From NCBI GenBank assembly GCA_028279515.1, contig JANQNQ010000002.1, positions 268,295 to 332,294 of the forward strand: a DNA stretch of 64,000 bases, in the 5' to 3' direction. A program made the position numbers and the translations under genes. The stretch is from Flavobacteriaceae bacterium. Lineage in GTDB: Bacteria; Bacteroidota; Bacteroidia; Flavobacteriales; Flavobacteriaceae. Shown in pieces: positions 18,346 to 25,619 of the stretch (its first letter is position 1; every line of letters begins with the position of its first letter). The notes below the pieces were generated by a model. The model was not told the DNA's origin and did not search any database. It was given only the letters and a program-made list of their open reading frames with translations.

Positions 18346-19677
18346 ATGAAACTTTTAAGACCCTACTACATACAACCTCGCTTCTTTTACGCCGGAATAG
18401 TCGTGATCAGCTTATTTGTGCTCAGCTATTTCGTTCCTGCGCTATTTAGGGCTTCGAAGATTGTGTTGTTCGGGCTTGTCATCTTATTACTGTTAGACAG
18501 TCTATTACTTTTCGTGGGAAAGGGGAAGATCGTAGCTTCAAGAAAACTACCTGAACGTTTTTCGAATGGGGATATAAATAAGATCGGTGTTACGCTGGAA
18601 AACGAATATCCTTTTTTGGTAAACACGACCATCATCGACGAGATTCCTCAGCAGTTTCAGGTTCGGGATTTTTCAGTGCGAAAAACGCTGGGTCCAAACG
18701 CTAAGGAAAAGATCCTCTACGAGCTGCGTCCTACTGAAAGAGGCGAATACCACTTCGGTCATCTTAACATATATGCATCTACCTTACTCGGATTGGTGGC
18801 TAGAAGGTTCACGCTCGAAGAAAAAACCATGGTACCCACCTACCCTTCTTATATTCAGCTTAAAAAATTTGAATTGCTTTCCATCAGCAATCATTTACAA
18901 GAATACGGTGTGAAGAAGATTCGTCGTATCGGACACACCATGGAGTTTGAACAGATCAAAGACTATGTACAAGGGGATGATATTCGCACCATCAACTGGA
19001 AGGCCACGGCCAAAAAAGGGCATTTGATGGTGAATCAGCACCAAGACGAAAAATCGCAGCCCGTTTACTCAGTAATCGATAAAGGTCGCGTCATGAAAAT
19101 GCCTTTTGACGGATTAAGCCTTTTGGACTATAGCATCAATGCTTCGCTCGTTTTGAGCAATGTCATTCTAAGAAGACAGGACAAGGCAGGGATGTTCACC
19201 TTTTCAAAACGCGTGGACAATATGGTAGTCGCCGAGCGTCGTTCGTCGCAAATGAATTTGATCTTAGATGCTTTATATAACGTAAAGACCGACTTTTATG
19301 AATCTGACTTCGGGCGTTTGTATGCAGAGGTAAAACGAAACATTACTCACCGTAGCCTGATTCTACTCTACACCAATTTTGAAACGCTTGATGCGCTACA
19401 TCGACAGCTTCCGTATTTAAAAGGGATTGCAAAGAATCATTTGCTCGTGGTTATATTCTTCAAGAATACCGAACTTAATGAACTGATCCAGCAACCGGCC
19501 GAGAACATTCAGCAGGTGTATGACAAGGTGATCGCCGAAAAGTTTGCGTTCGAGAAGCGATTGATCGTGGCAGAACTGAAGAAATACGGAATTTTTTCCA
19601 TCTTAACCACACCCGATAATTTGACCATAGATACGATCAACACCTATTTGGAGATCAAATCACGTGGTGCTTTATAA
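18346..19677 (+). CDS. DUF58 domain-containing protein
   Basis: A 443-residue protein with two N-terminal membrane helices (about 14-32 and 36-56), an intervening beta-rich region, and the diagnostic DUF58 motif YVQGDDIRTINWKA at 207-220. A vWA-like C-terminal half follows. DUF58 proteins are the usual partners of MoxR ATPases. The upstream gap of 71 bp is larger than elsewhere in the operon and is filled by a stem-loop. Confidence 0.92.
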   Translation: MKLLRPYYIQPRFFYAGIVVISLFVLSYFVPALFRASKIVLFGLVILLLLDSLLLFVGKGKIVASRKLPERFSNGDINKIGVTLENEYPFLVNTTIIDEIPQQFQVRDFSVRKTLGPNAKEKILYELRPTERGEYHFGHLNIYASTLLGLVARRFTLEEKTMVPTYPSYIQLKKFELLSISNHLQEYGVKKIRRIGHTMEFEQIKDYVQGDDIRTINWKATAKKGHLMVNQHQDEKSQPVYSVIDKGRVMKMPFDGLSLLDYSINASLVLSNVILRRQDKAGMFTFSKRVDNMVVAERRSSQMNLILDALYNVKTDFYESDFGRLYAEVKRNITHRSLILLYTNFETLDALHRQLPYLKGIAKNHLLVVIFFKNTELNELIQQPAENIQQVYDKVIAEKFAFEKRLIVAELKKYGIFSILTTPDNLTIDTINTYLEIKSRGAL

Positions 19678-19684
19678 TTACGTC

Positions 19685-20014
19685 ATGAAGAAGAAATTGA
19701 TCATCGCCAGTATCGCTCTATTAATACTAAATCTTGTATTCGGTTATTTTAATTTGAAAGACAACACCACTCCATTTTTGAATTTAGACGGAAGCACCAC
19801 GACCGATGGAGGGGAGCTTTTTAAATCGGTTGCTATTTCACTACTTGTATCCGTGCCTTTTCTGTCTGCTTTGGTAAGTAGTTTGGCTGCGTTAATGCCA
19901 ATCAAAAGTTGGGGTTCGTCGTATCTGAAGCGCTTCGCCCTTATCTTTCTTTGGATCATTTGTATCTCGTATTTACTTTTCTTGCTACTCAATCTTAGGT
20001 TGTTGTTTCAGTAG
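19685..20014 (+). CDS. Small membrane protein, hypothetical
   Basis: A 109-residue protein started at the ATG giving MKKKLIIASIALLILN, 7 bp after the DUF58 stop; an earlier ATG would overlap that gene. It has three hydrophobic helices (about 4-20, 40-64 and 79-103) and a short polar loop containing DGSTTTDGGE. I do not recognise the family. It is probably the last gene of the MoxR operon. Confidence 0.65.
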   Translation: MKKKLIIASIALLILNLVFGYFNLKDNTTPFLNLDGSTTTDGGELFKSVAISLLVSVPFLSALVSSLAALMPIKSWGSSYLKRFALIFLWIICISYLLFLLLNLRLLFQ

Positions 20015-20417
20015 TAGTTCATAGTTTTTGGTATCATTCTCGCGTAAGCGGGAATCTGCTTCTCACTATTAGTACTGAGTATTGAGAAGTTATTCTATCA
20101 TTTGACTCAGTTTATCCGGCCACGAACCCGCCTGTACCAGTCGGGCAGGTTCATGAATATTTTCTTGGCTCTTTCCTTTAATTCAACACCCAAAATCTCA
20201 CATCTCACATCTCACATCTCATATCTCATATCTCATATCTCATATCTCATATCTCATATCTCATATCTCATATCTCATATCTCAATACTAACTACTTTCC
20301 GATAAAAAACAATTCAACCTTAAAAAACTACAATTCAGTAGCTTTTGTTTCTCTTTTTTTTTGGTTTGAAAGACTTTTGGGGTGTAATCATTTAACGAAC
20401 AGTAAAACACATACACC
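20015..20417. other. Gene-free repeat-rich intergenic region
   Basis: About 400 bp with no credible gene. It holds two hairpins and a heptamer array. The first hairpin is ATTCTCGC GTAA GCGGGAAT at 20036-20055. The second has arms at 20124-20134 and 20142-20152, with one mismatch. It also contains a copy of the TACTGAGTATTGAG word and a GACTTTTG promoter-like word at 20372-20379. A 67-residue open frame across the heptamers is only translated repeat. Confidence 0.8.
20195..20285 (+). repeat. Tandem heptamer array, 13 copies
   Basis: Thirteen contiguous 7-bp units: three ATCTCAC, nine ATCTCAT, and a final ATCTCAA. The array is uninterrupted and nearly perfect, as expected of a variable-number repeat that can change by strand slippage. 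It ends about 130 bp upstream of the DUF2141 gene start. Confidence 0.95.
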
Positions 20418-20882
20418 ATGAAAAATTCAAAAACACTAGCAGCCAAGAGAAACACTATCGTAGCCTTTGCTTTATTGATCTTAACGTCTTTTGGTATCAA
20501 CAAGGCCATCGCTCAAGACGATGCTGAAAAAGGAATCACTATCACCGTAATCACTGACAATCTTTTAAACGATGATGGAAAGGCCATCTTTGCACTTCAC
20601 ACTACTGAGACCTTCATGAAAGGACCTGGGATTCAAAATGCACAGGCCGAAATCAAAGACGGAAAAGTAGAGGTCACCTTCACCAATGTAGCTCCTGGCA
20701 CCTATGCTATCATGGGATTGCACGATGCAAACGACAACCAACGAATGGACTTCGAGGCAAACGGAATGCCTAAAGAAAGTTACGGTATGAGTGGTAACGA
20801 AATGTCTTTTGGTCCACCACAATTTGACAGTGCCAAATTTGAAGTAACCAATGAAGATCTTACTTTCAACATTAGATTCTAA
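20418..20882 (+). CDS. Secreted DUF2141 domain-containing protein
   Basis: A 154-residue protein with a long signal peptide (to about residue 33, ...NKAIAQ). The mature domain fits DUF2141: a beta-sandwich with APGTYAIMGLHDANDNQRMD and then GMPKESYGMS. The Asp/Asn-rich stretch might bind metal, but this is inference. It is monocistronic with a strong terminator. Confidence 0.88.
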   Translation: MKNSKTLAAKRNTIVAFALLILTSFGINKAIAQDDAEKGITITVITDNLLNDDGKAIFALHTTETFMKGPGIQNAQAEIKDGKVEVTFTNVAPGTYAIMGLHDANDNQRMDFEANGMPKESYGMSGNEMSFGPPQFDSAKFEVTNEDLTFNIRF

Positions 20883-20906
20883 TAAACAACCTCATCAATC
20901 AAATCA

Positions 20907-20934
20907 AAAAAAGCCGCTTTCGAGCGGCTTTTTT
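20907..20934. terminator. Bidirectional rho-independent terminator
   Basis: A perfect 12-bp stem AAAAAAGCCGCT / AGCGGCTTTTTT with a TTCG tetraloop. It lies between the convergent DUF2141 (+) and dps (-) genes and has a T-run on both strands. Confidence 0.93.
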
Positions 20935-20953
20935 CAATGAATAGATTTTCAAA

Positions 20954-21433
20954 CTATATCGCCTGATTTAACCATGCCTTCATCATCCAAACGGTCTTTT
21001 CCTGCTCGGTGATGAAATCACTCATCATCGAATTGGTTCCTTCATCACTGGCTTCATCGGCCAATTCCAAAAGCTGTCGTTCTATCGTTAACAAGGCAGT
21101 TAGAGACATCACGATTAGCTGAACTGCTTCGGTATCTTTGACAATGTCCTTTCCGACAGGGACTTCTGCACCATCCATATAATCCGCAAATGTGTGCAGC
21201 GGTGTTCCGCCCAAGGTAAGGATACGTTCAGCTATCTCATCAACCTTCACGTTTGCATCAGTGTATAACTCTTCAAACTTTGCGTGTAAGTCAAAGAAGT
21301 TAGGTCCTTTGATGTTCCAATGAATTCCGCGTAAATTCTGATAATAGATCTGAAAATTTGACAATAGGACATTTAATCGCTTTGTCAAAACCTGTGTCTT
21401 TCCTATATCTAATCCTAAACTATTTAATTGCAT
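20954..21433 (-). CDS. dps: Dps ferritin-like DNA-protection protein
   Basis: A 159-residue protein started at the ATG giving MQLNSLGLD, the usual Dps start; the longer frame adds 22 residues. The ferroxidase motif typical of Dps is visible as HWNIKGPNFFDLHAKFEELY, supplying His, Asp and Glu ligands across the subunit interface. Dps forms a dodecamer that oxidises and stores iron using hydrogen peroxide. It is divergent from oxyR, so peroxide induction is likely. Confidence 0.95.
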   Translation of the reverse strand: MQLNSLGLDIGKTQVLTKRLNVLLSNFQIYYQNLRGIHWNIKGPNFFDLHAKFEELYTDANVKVDEIAERILTLGGTPLHTFADYMDGAEVPVGKDIVKDTEAVQLIVMSLTALLTIERQLLELADEASDEGTNSMMSDFITEQEKTVWMMKAWLNQAI

Positions 21434-21465
21434 AATAACTCTGTTTTTGTTTATTGATTTCTTTT

Positions 21466-21473
21466 CAAAATTA
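21466..21473 (-). promoter_or_regulatory. -7 promoter element of dps
   Basis: On the minus strand this reads TAATTTTG, an exact TAnnTTTG match 32 bp before the dps ATG. An AT-rich dyad (AATAA TCCG TTATT, 21481-21494) just upstream could be an OxyR site, but this is speculative. Confidence 0.55.
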
Positions 21474-21546
21474 GTCTGTAAATAATCCGTTATTATCATA
21501 AATTTTATCGATAGTTTTTATATTTTTATCACCTAAACCTATAATA

Positions 21547-22485
21547 ATGACCATCACCCAACTACAATACGTATTGGCCGTAGCCGAACATCAAAACTTT
21601 ACGCTCGCGGCCGAAAAATCATTTGTCACACAACCAACTTTGAGTATGCAGATTCAAAAGCTTGAAGACGAATTGGATATTCAGATCTTTGATCGCAGTA
21701 AGAAGCCTATTCAACTCACAGAGATTGGAAAAATGATCGTAGAGCAGGCACGAAACATTGTGAACGAATCGGACCGCATGCAGGACATCGTAGATCAGCA
21801 AAAGGGGTTCATTGGCGGAGAATTCAAACTCGGAATCATTCCTACGGTAATGCCTACCCTATTGCCCATGTTCTTGATGAACTTCACGAAAAAGTACCCG
21901 AAAGTACATCTGAAGATCGAAGAGATGACCACAGAGAACATTATTCAGCGCTTAAACGAAGGACATATTGATGCGGCTATCGCTGCCACTCCTCTTGAAC
22001 ACGAGCAGATCAAAGAGCGTGTTTTATACTATGAGCCTTTTGTGGCCTATGTGCCAAGAAACCATTCGTTATCAAAACAAGAAAAGATATCAGCGCAAGA
22101 TTTGGATTTAGACTCGGTACTGTTGCTTCAGGACGGGCACTGTTTTAGAAATAGTATCATCAACTTGTGCAAGGCGCCTAAACATGAAAAAGGTCCTGGT
22201 TTTCAATTACAAAGTGGAAGTTTTGAGACGCTTGTGAAATTATCAAATGAAGGCTTGGGAATGACCCTTCTGCCCTATCTTCATACACTAGACATGTCGC
22301 AAACTGAACAAGACCAACTAAAACATTTCGAGGAGCCTACCCCTGCTAGAGAAGTGAGTATCATCTATCACAAAAGTGAGCTAAAGATGCAGATTATCGA
22401 AGCGCTTCATGAAGTAACTTCTGGAGTTATTCGTGGTGCTATCGCTTTTCAAAACGTAGATATCGTAAGTCCGTTGGACAAATAA
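21547..22485 (+). CDS. oxyR: OxyR hydrogen-peroxide-sensing LysR-type regulator
   Basis: A 312-residue LysR-family protein with an N-terminal winged helix-turn-helix (residues about 1-60) and a substrate-binding-like domain. The two redox cysteines are present as GHCF and NLCKA, at residues 199 and 208, the same numbers as the E. coli disulfide-forming pair. This supports true peroxide sensing rather than a generic LysR role. It is divergent from dps, a known OxyR target in other bacteria. Confidence 0.95.
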   Translation: MTITQLQYVLAVAEHQNFTLAAEKSFVTQPTLSMQIQKLEDELDIQIFDRSKKPIQLTEIGKMIVEQARNIVNESDRMQDIVDQQKGFIGGEFKLGIIPTVMPTLLPMFLMNFTKKYPKVHLKIEEMTTENIIQRLNEGHIDAAIAATPLEHEQIKERVLYYEPFVAYVPRNHSLSKQEKISAQDLDLDSVLLLQDGHCFRNSIINLCKAPKHEKGPGFQLQSGSFETLVKLSNEGLGMTLLPYLHTLDMSQTEQDQLKHFEEPTPAREVSIIYHKSELKMQIIEALHEVTSGVIRGAIAFQNVDIVSPLDK

Positions 22486-22512
22486 TAATATCCATGCATA
22501 ACAACCAAAATG

Positions 22513-22538
22513 AAAAAGCCTCCTTTCGGAGGCTTTTT
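22513..22538. terminator. Bidirectional rho-independent terminator
   Basis: A perfect 11-bp stem AAAAAGCCTCC / GGAGGCTTTTT with loop TTTC. It lies between oxyR (+) and the small minus-strand gene, whose stop codon is immediately adjacent. Confidence 0.92.
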
Positions 22539-22724
22539 CTATGGATTTAAATAGATTAAACATTGATTCAACTCGGGTTTACCTTGGATATAATGTTGGA
22601 TCCAAATTCGTAACTCATCGAGTTCGTAGGGGAGTAAGCGTTGTACCGCTTTTTCTAATTCTTTACAGAACAAGTTGCTGTCAAAACTTACCTTTTTGAG
22701 TACCGTCTTGGTATACTCGAACAT
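22539..22724 (-). CDS. Small conserved hypothetical protein
   Basis: A 61-residue protein started at the ATG giving MFEYTKTVLKKVSFD; an in-frame ATG four codons upstream is possible, and an AAGAG sequence lies just before the chosen one. The sequence is amphipathic and helical (FCKELEKAVQRLLPYELDEL) with no membrane segment. It resembles small conserved proteins seen in other Flavobacteriia from memory, but no function is known to me. It ends directly at a shared terminator. Confidence 0.7.
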   Translation of the reverse strand: MFEYTKTVLKKVSFDSNLFCKELEKAVQRLLPYELDELRIWIQHYIQGKPELNQCLIYLNP

Positions 22725-22890
22725 AGCTCTTGCCATAAGTAATGAACGAATTAAAGGTTGATTTGTTATCACCAAAATAACGAAAAGATTTGACTTTATA
22801 TTGTTTTCGAAAAGTTAAAGTTATCCCCAAAAATGTTAAGTCTTTGTTTCGCGAACCAAACACTCAGTATTTATAGGCTTTTCGTAAGGG

Positions 22891-23691
22891 TTAAAAAGAA
22901 TTGTCTCCGTCAAGAATATTTCCTAGTCCACCCAGTAGACTTCCTTCACCTTTGTCTTTGCCACCACCTCTTGGCGCTGCGGCCAGTACTCTTCCGGCCA
23001 AACGACTAAAAGGAAGTGACTGTACATAGACTGTACCTGGTCCGCGCAAGGTAGCGAAAAAGAGTCCTTCACCACCAAAGACCGTGTTTTTGATGCCGCC
23101 TACAAATTCGATGTCATAGGTCATGTCTTTGGTGAAGCCAACAACGCATCCCGTGTCTACCTTCATTACTTCGCCTGGAGCCAAGGTCTTTCTTGCCATG
23201 GTTCCGCCGGCGTGAACAAAGGCCATGCCGTCGCCTTCAAGACGCTGCATAATAAAACCCTCACCTCCGAACAATCCACGGCCCAATTTCTTAGAGAATT
23301 CTATCCCAACGGTCACGCCTTTGGCCGCACATAGAAAGGCATCTTTTTGGCAAACAAACTTTCCGCCAAACTCTGTGAGGTCAATCGGAATGATCTTACC
23401 AGGATATGGTGAAGCAAAGCTCACCTTCTTCTTCCCCATTTCATCGTTTAGAAAGGCAGTCATGAACAGACTTTCACCTGTTAATAAACGTTTTCCTGCA
23501 GAGAATAGTTTCCCGAGAACTCCTTTATCTTGATTAGAACCATCACCAAATATGGTGTCCATTTTAATGCCATTGTCCATCATCATGAAGCTTCCCGCTT
23601 CAGCGATAACGGCCTCTTGAGGATCTAATTCGATCTCAACGTATTGCATTTCTTCACCATAAATGTGATAATCGATTTCGTGTGATGTCAT
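22891..23691 (-). CDS. TIGR00266/AIM24 family protein
   Basis: A 266-residue protein dominated by beta strands and glycine turns. Family signatures include AEAGSFMMMDNGIKMDT near residues 30-46, GRGLFGGEGFIMQRLEGDG and the terminal TVYVQSLPFSRLAGRV. A Gly-rich tail follows. The AIM24 domain is a trimeric beta-prism fold of unknown biochemical role. It is monocistronic. Confidence 0.88.
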   Translation of the reverse strand: MTSHEIDYHIYGEEMQYVEIELDPQEAVIAEAGSFMMMDNGIKMDTIFGDGSNQDKGVLGKLFSAGKRLLTGESLFMTAFLNDEMGKKKVSFASPYPGKIIPIDLTEFGGKFVCQKDAFLCAAKGVTVGIEFSKKLGRGLFGGEGFIMQRLEGDGMAFVHAGGTMARKTLAPGEVMKVDTGCVVGFTKDMTYDIEFVGGIKNTVFGGEGLFFATLRGPGTVYVQSLPFSRLAGRVLAAAPRGGGKDKGEGSLLGGLGNILDGDNSF

Positions 23692-24005
23692 AGTAGTTTT
23701 TTTAGTTGTTACGTTTATGTGTTGAAGGAAATACTATTTTGTTACAAGGAAAGTATAAAGTAGTTAGTATTGAGTACTAAGTATTAAGTACAGAGTACAA
23801 AGATAAATGTTGCCCTAGTCATCCAAAGCTCAGAGAACGAAGGGTTGAGATGTGCTAATTGTTTAATGAACCAATATAGCAATACAGCAATAGACATATG
23901 ATTAGGAATTCGTCAATACTCTATGTCAAGGGCTTGGTTACCAACAATCATCAACACTACTAACATTAATGAATTGTTACATTAATACATTATCACATTA
24001 AGGCA
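23692..24005. other. Gene-free AT-rich intergenic region with word repeats
   Basis: About 310 bp with no gene that I can support. Positions 23755-23805 hold repeated AGTATTGAGTACTAAG-type words, and 23940-24005 hold ATTAATACATTATCACATTAAGG-like short repeats of CATTA. The same word types recur elsewhere in the window. Confidence 0.7.
23798..23805 (-). promoter_or_regulatory. Possible -7 promoter element of the AIM24-like gene
   Basis: On the minus strand this reads TATCTTTG, an exact TAnnTTTG match 106 bp before the ATG at 23691. It lies at the edge of a repeat-word cluster, so the match could be a by-product of the repeat. Confidence 0.35.
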
Positions 24006-24467
24006 TTAATTCATTTGTTTCACCCGAACAGTCCATTCAAAATTAAAGGTGGAAACAACAACTCCCTCGGTATTGACACCTACAGCTTGCATCCAAATGG
24101 TTTGCCCCTCGCCTGTCGCAATGGTCTTTTCCAGCGCTTCTTGTATTTTGTCGCCATCATTACAGGTAAACGTGATTCTCCCTGTGGCCTTTTTCGAAAA
24201 GTTGGCATTGTTGTTGGCCACAAGCATTGAGATTCTCTTTCCAGTTTCACGGATCTGTGCCGTAACCATGGCTCCAGTTGTCAACTCGGCAGCCATTCCC
24301 TGAACTGCCCAAAACATCGAGTTGAAAGGATTTTGATTGATCCATCGATGCTTTACCGACACGACGCAAGTTTTTTCATTGATACTTTTTACACGTACTC
24401 CACACAACCATGCAGATGGTAACTTAAACATTGTGAAGGTATTGAGTTTTCTGGGAGTTATTTTCAT
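24006..24467 (-). CDS. DUF4442 domain-containing protein (hotdog-fold thioesterase-like)
   Basis: A 153-residue protein with a hotdog-like pattern: a helix containing NPFNSMFWAVQGMAAELTTG, then beta strands such as NNANFSKKATGRITFTC. It matches DUF4442, relatives of PaaI-type thioesterases. The substrate is unknown, and the usual catalytic Asp/Glu is not clear to me. Confidence 0.8.
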   Translation of the reverse strand: MKITPRKLNTFTMFKLPSAWLCGVRVKSINEKTCVVSVKHRWINQNPFNSMFWAVQGMAAELTTGAMVTAQIRETGKRISMLVANNNANFSKKATGRITFTCNDGDKIQEALEKTIATGEGQTIWMQAVGVNTEGVVVSTFNFEWTVRVKQMN

Positions 24468-24561
24468 TTCATCTTGTATTACATGCCCTAAAATATTGAA
24501 AATAAATGAACTTTTAGGAAATATCGAAATCTTAAATTTTTGTTAAAATTAAGTACTATGT

Positions 24562-24594
24562 TTTGCATAATACCTGTTTTTAGATATATATTTG
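24562..24594 (+). promoter_or_regulatory. Promoter of the DUF4870-PadR-PspC-GIN region
   Basis: A TTTG -33 box (24562-24565), a 21-bp spacer and TATATTTG (24587-24594), an exact Bacteroidota-type promoter. It implies an untranslated leader of about 135 nt before the DUF4870 start. Confidence 0.75.
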
Positions 24595-24735
24595 CATAGA
24601 AGAGTAAATGGTATAGACAGGAATTATATGGTTTTACCAACTAATTTTATGAAAGTTCCGGGCTTTTAAAATAATCGATCAACCAATAATTACCAACTAT
24701 CAAAAAACACTCGACCAATCAATTTCATCAAAAAA

Positions 24736-25206
24736 ATGGACTCATCAATCAACAAACATCAAAAAACATTGGCTGCCATCGTGCACCTTTCGACCTTTAG
24801 TAAATACATCATCCCTTTCGGAAATTTTATTTTACCATTGGTATTATGGACATCTAACAAGAATGATTCTGATTACATCGATCATCATGGTAAGCAAGCC
24901 ATCAATTTTCAGATCAGCATCTTACTCTATAGTATCATCTTAGGGTTATTGGCTATTCCGTTCTTTGTTTCATGGGCTTGGGATTTTATAGGATTCATCG
25001 ACCTATTAGAGCACAATGAACACAAAGTGAACTTCAGATTTCACAGATATTCTGGCTTTGGGCCTTCGTGGATATATGTGATCGTAGCCGGAGTAATGGC
25101 CTTAGGACTCTTAGTTCTGGATGTGTTTTGCACCATTGCAGCGACCATCAAGGCCAATGAGGGGCAATTGTATCGCTATCCATTGACCATCAATTTCATC
25201 AAATAA
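24736..25206 (+). CDS. DUF4870 domain-containing membrane protein
   Basis: A 156-residue protein with three or four hydrophobic helices and the DUF4870 pattern: HLSTFSKYIIPFGNFILPLVLW, then DHHGKQAINFQISILLY. It belongs to the family of small membrane proteins often linked to PspC-type envelope genes. It precedes the PadR regulator by 68 bp and has the strong promoter upstream, so it probably opens the transcript. Confidence 0.87.
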   Translation: MDSSINKHQKTLAAIVHLSTFSKYIIPFGNFILPLVLWTSNKNDSDYIDHHGKQAINFQISILLYSIILGLLAIPFFVSWAWDFIGFIDLLEHNEHKVNFRFHRYSGFGPSWIYVIVAGVMALGLLVLDVFCTIAATIKANEGQLYRYPLTINFIK

Positions 25207-25274
25207 CATCAATCAAAACGAACAGTAATTCATCAATCAAAAAACGAACAGTTTAACTTAAGAATCATGACACA

Positions 25275-25619
25275 ATGAAGATAGAAAACACAAAAGCACA
25301 AATGCGTAAAGGCGTCCTAGAGTACTGCATCTTGTCCATCCTTCAGGATGAGGACAAGTACGCCTCAGAAATTCTAGGAACGTTAAAAGACGCAAAGATG
25401 CTTGTGGTAGAAGGAACCATATATCCACTACTTACAAGATTAAAAAATGCAGGACTCCTCAATTACCGTTGGGAAGAATCTACCTCAGGGCCGCCAAGAA
25501 AATACTATGCCTTGACCGAAATAGGAAAATCATTTCTAAAAGAACTCGATAATACTTGGGGCGAGCTCCAAAATGCAGTATCTATTGTAACAAGCCAAAA
25601 AACAACAAGCAATGAATAA
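25275..25619 (+). CDS. PadR family transcriptional regulator
   Basis: A 114-residue winged-helix repressor-type protein (MRKGVLEYCILSILQ, then VVEGTIYPLLTRLKNAGLL, then GPPRKYYALTEIGKSFL). PadR proteins bind DNA as dimers and usually repress their own operon. The stop overlaps the start of the PspC gene by 8 bp, so the two are translationally coupled. The ligand is unknown. Confidence 0.93.
   Translation: MKIENTKAQMRKGVLEYCILSILQDEDKYASEILGTLKDAKMLVVEGTIYPLLTRLKNAGLLNYRWEESTSGPPRKYYALTEIGKSFLKELDNTWGELQNAVSIVTSQKTTSNE

Noticed and set aside
20195..20285. CRISPR-like repeat array
   Set aside because: Units are 7 bp and contiguous with no spacers, and no cas genes occur in the window.
20102..20305. 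67-residue plus-strand open frame
   Set aside because: Its second half is only the translated ATCTCAT heptamer array and its first half crosses a hairpin; no credible protein.
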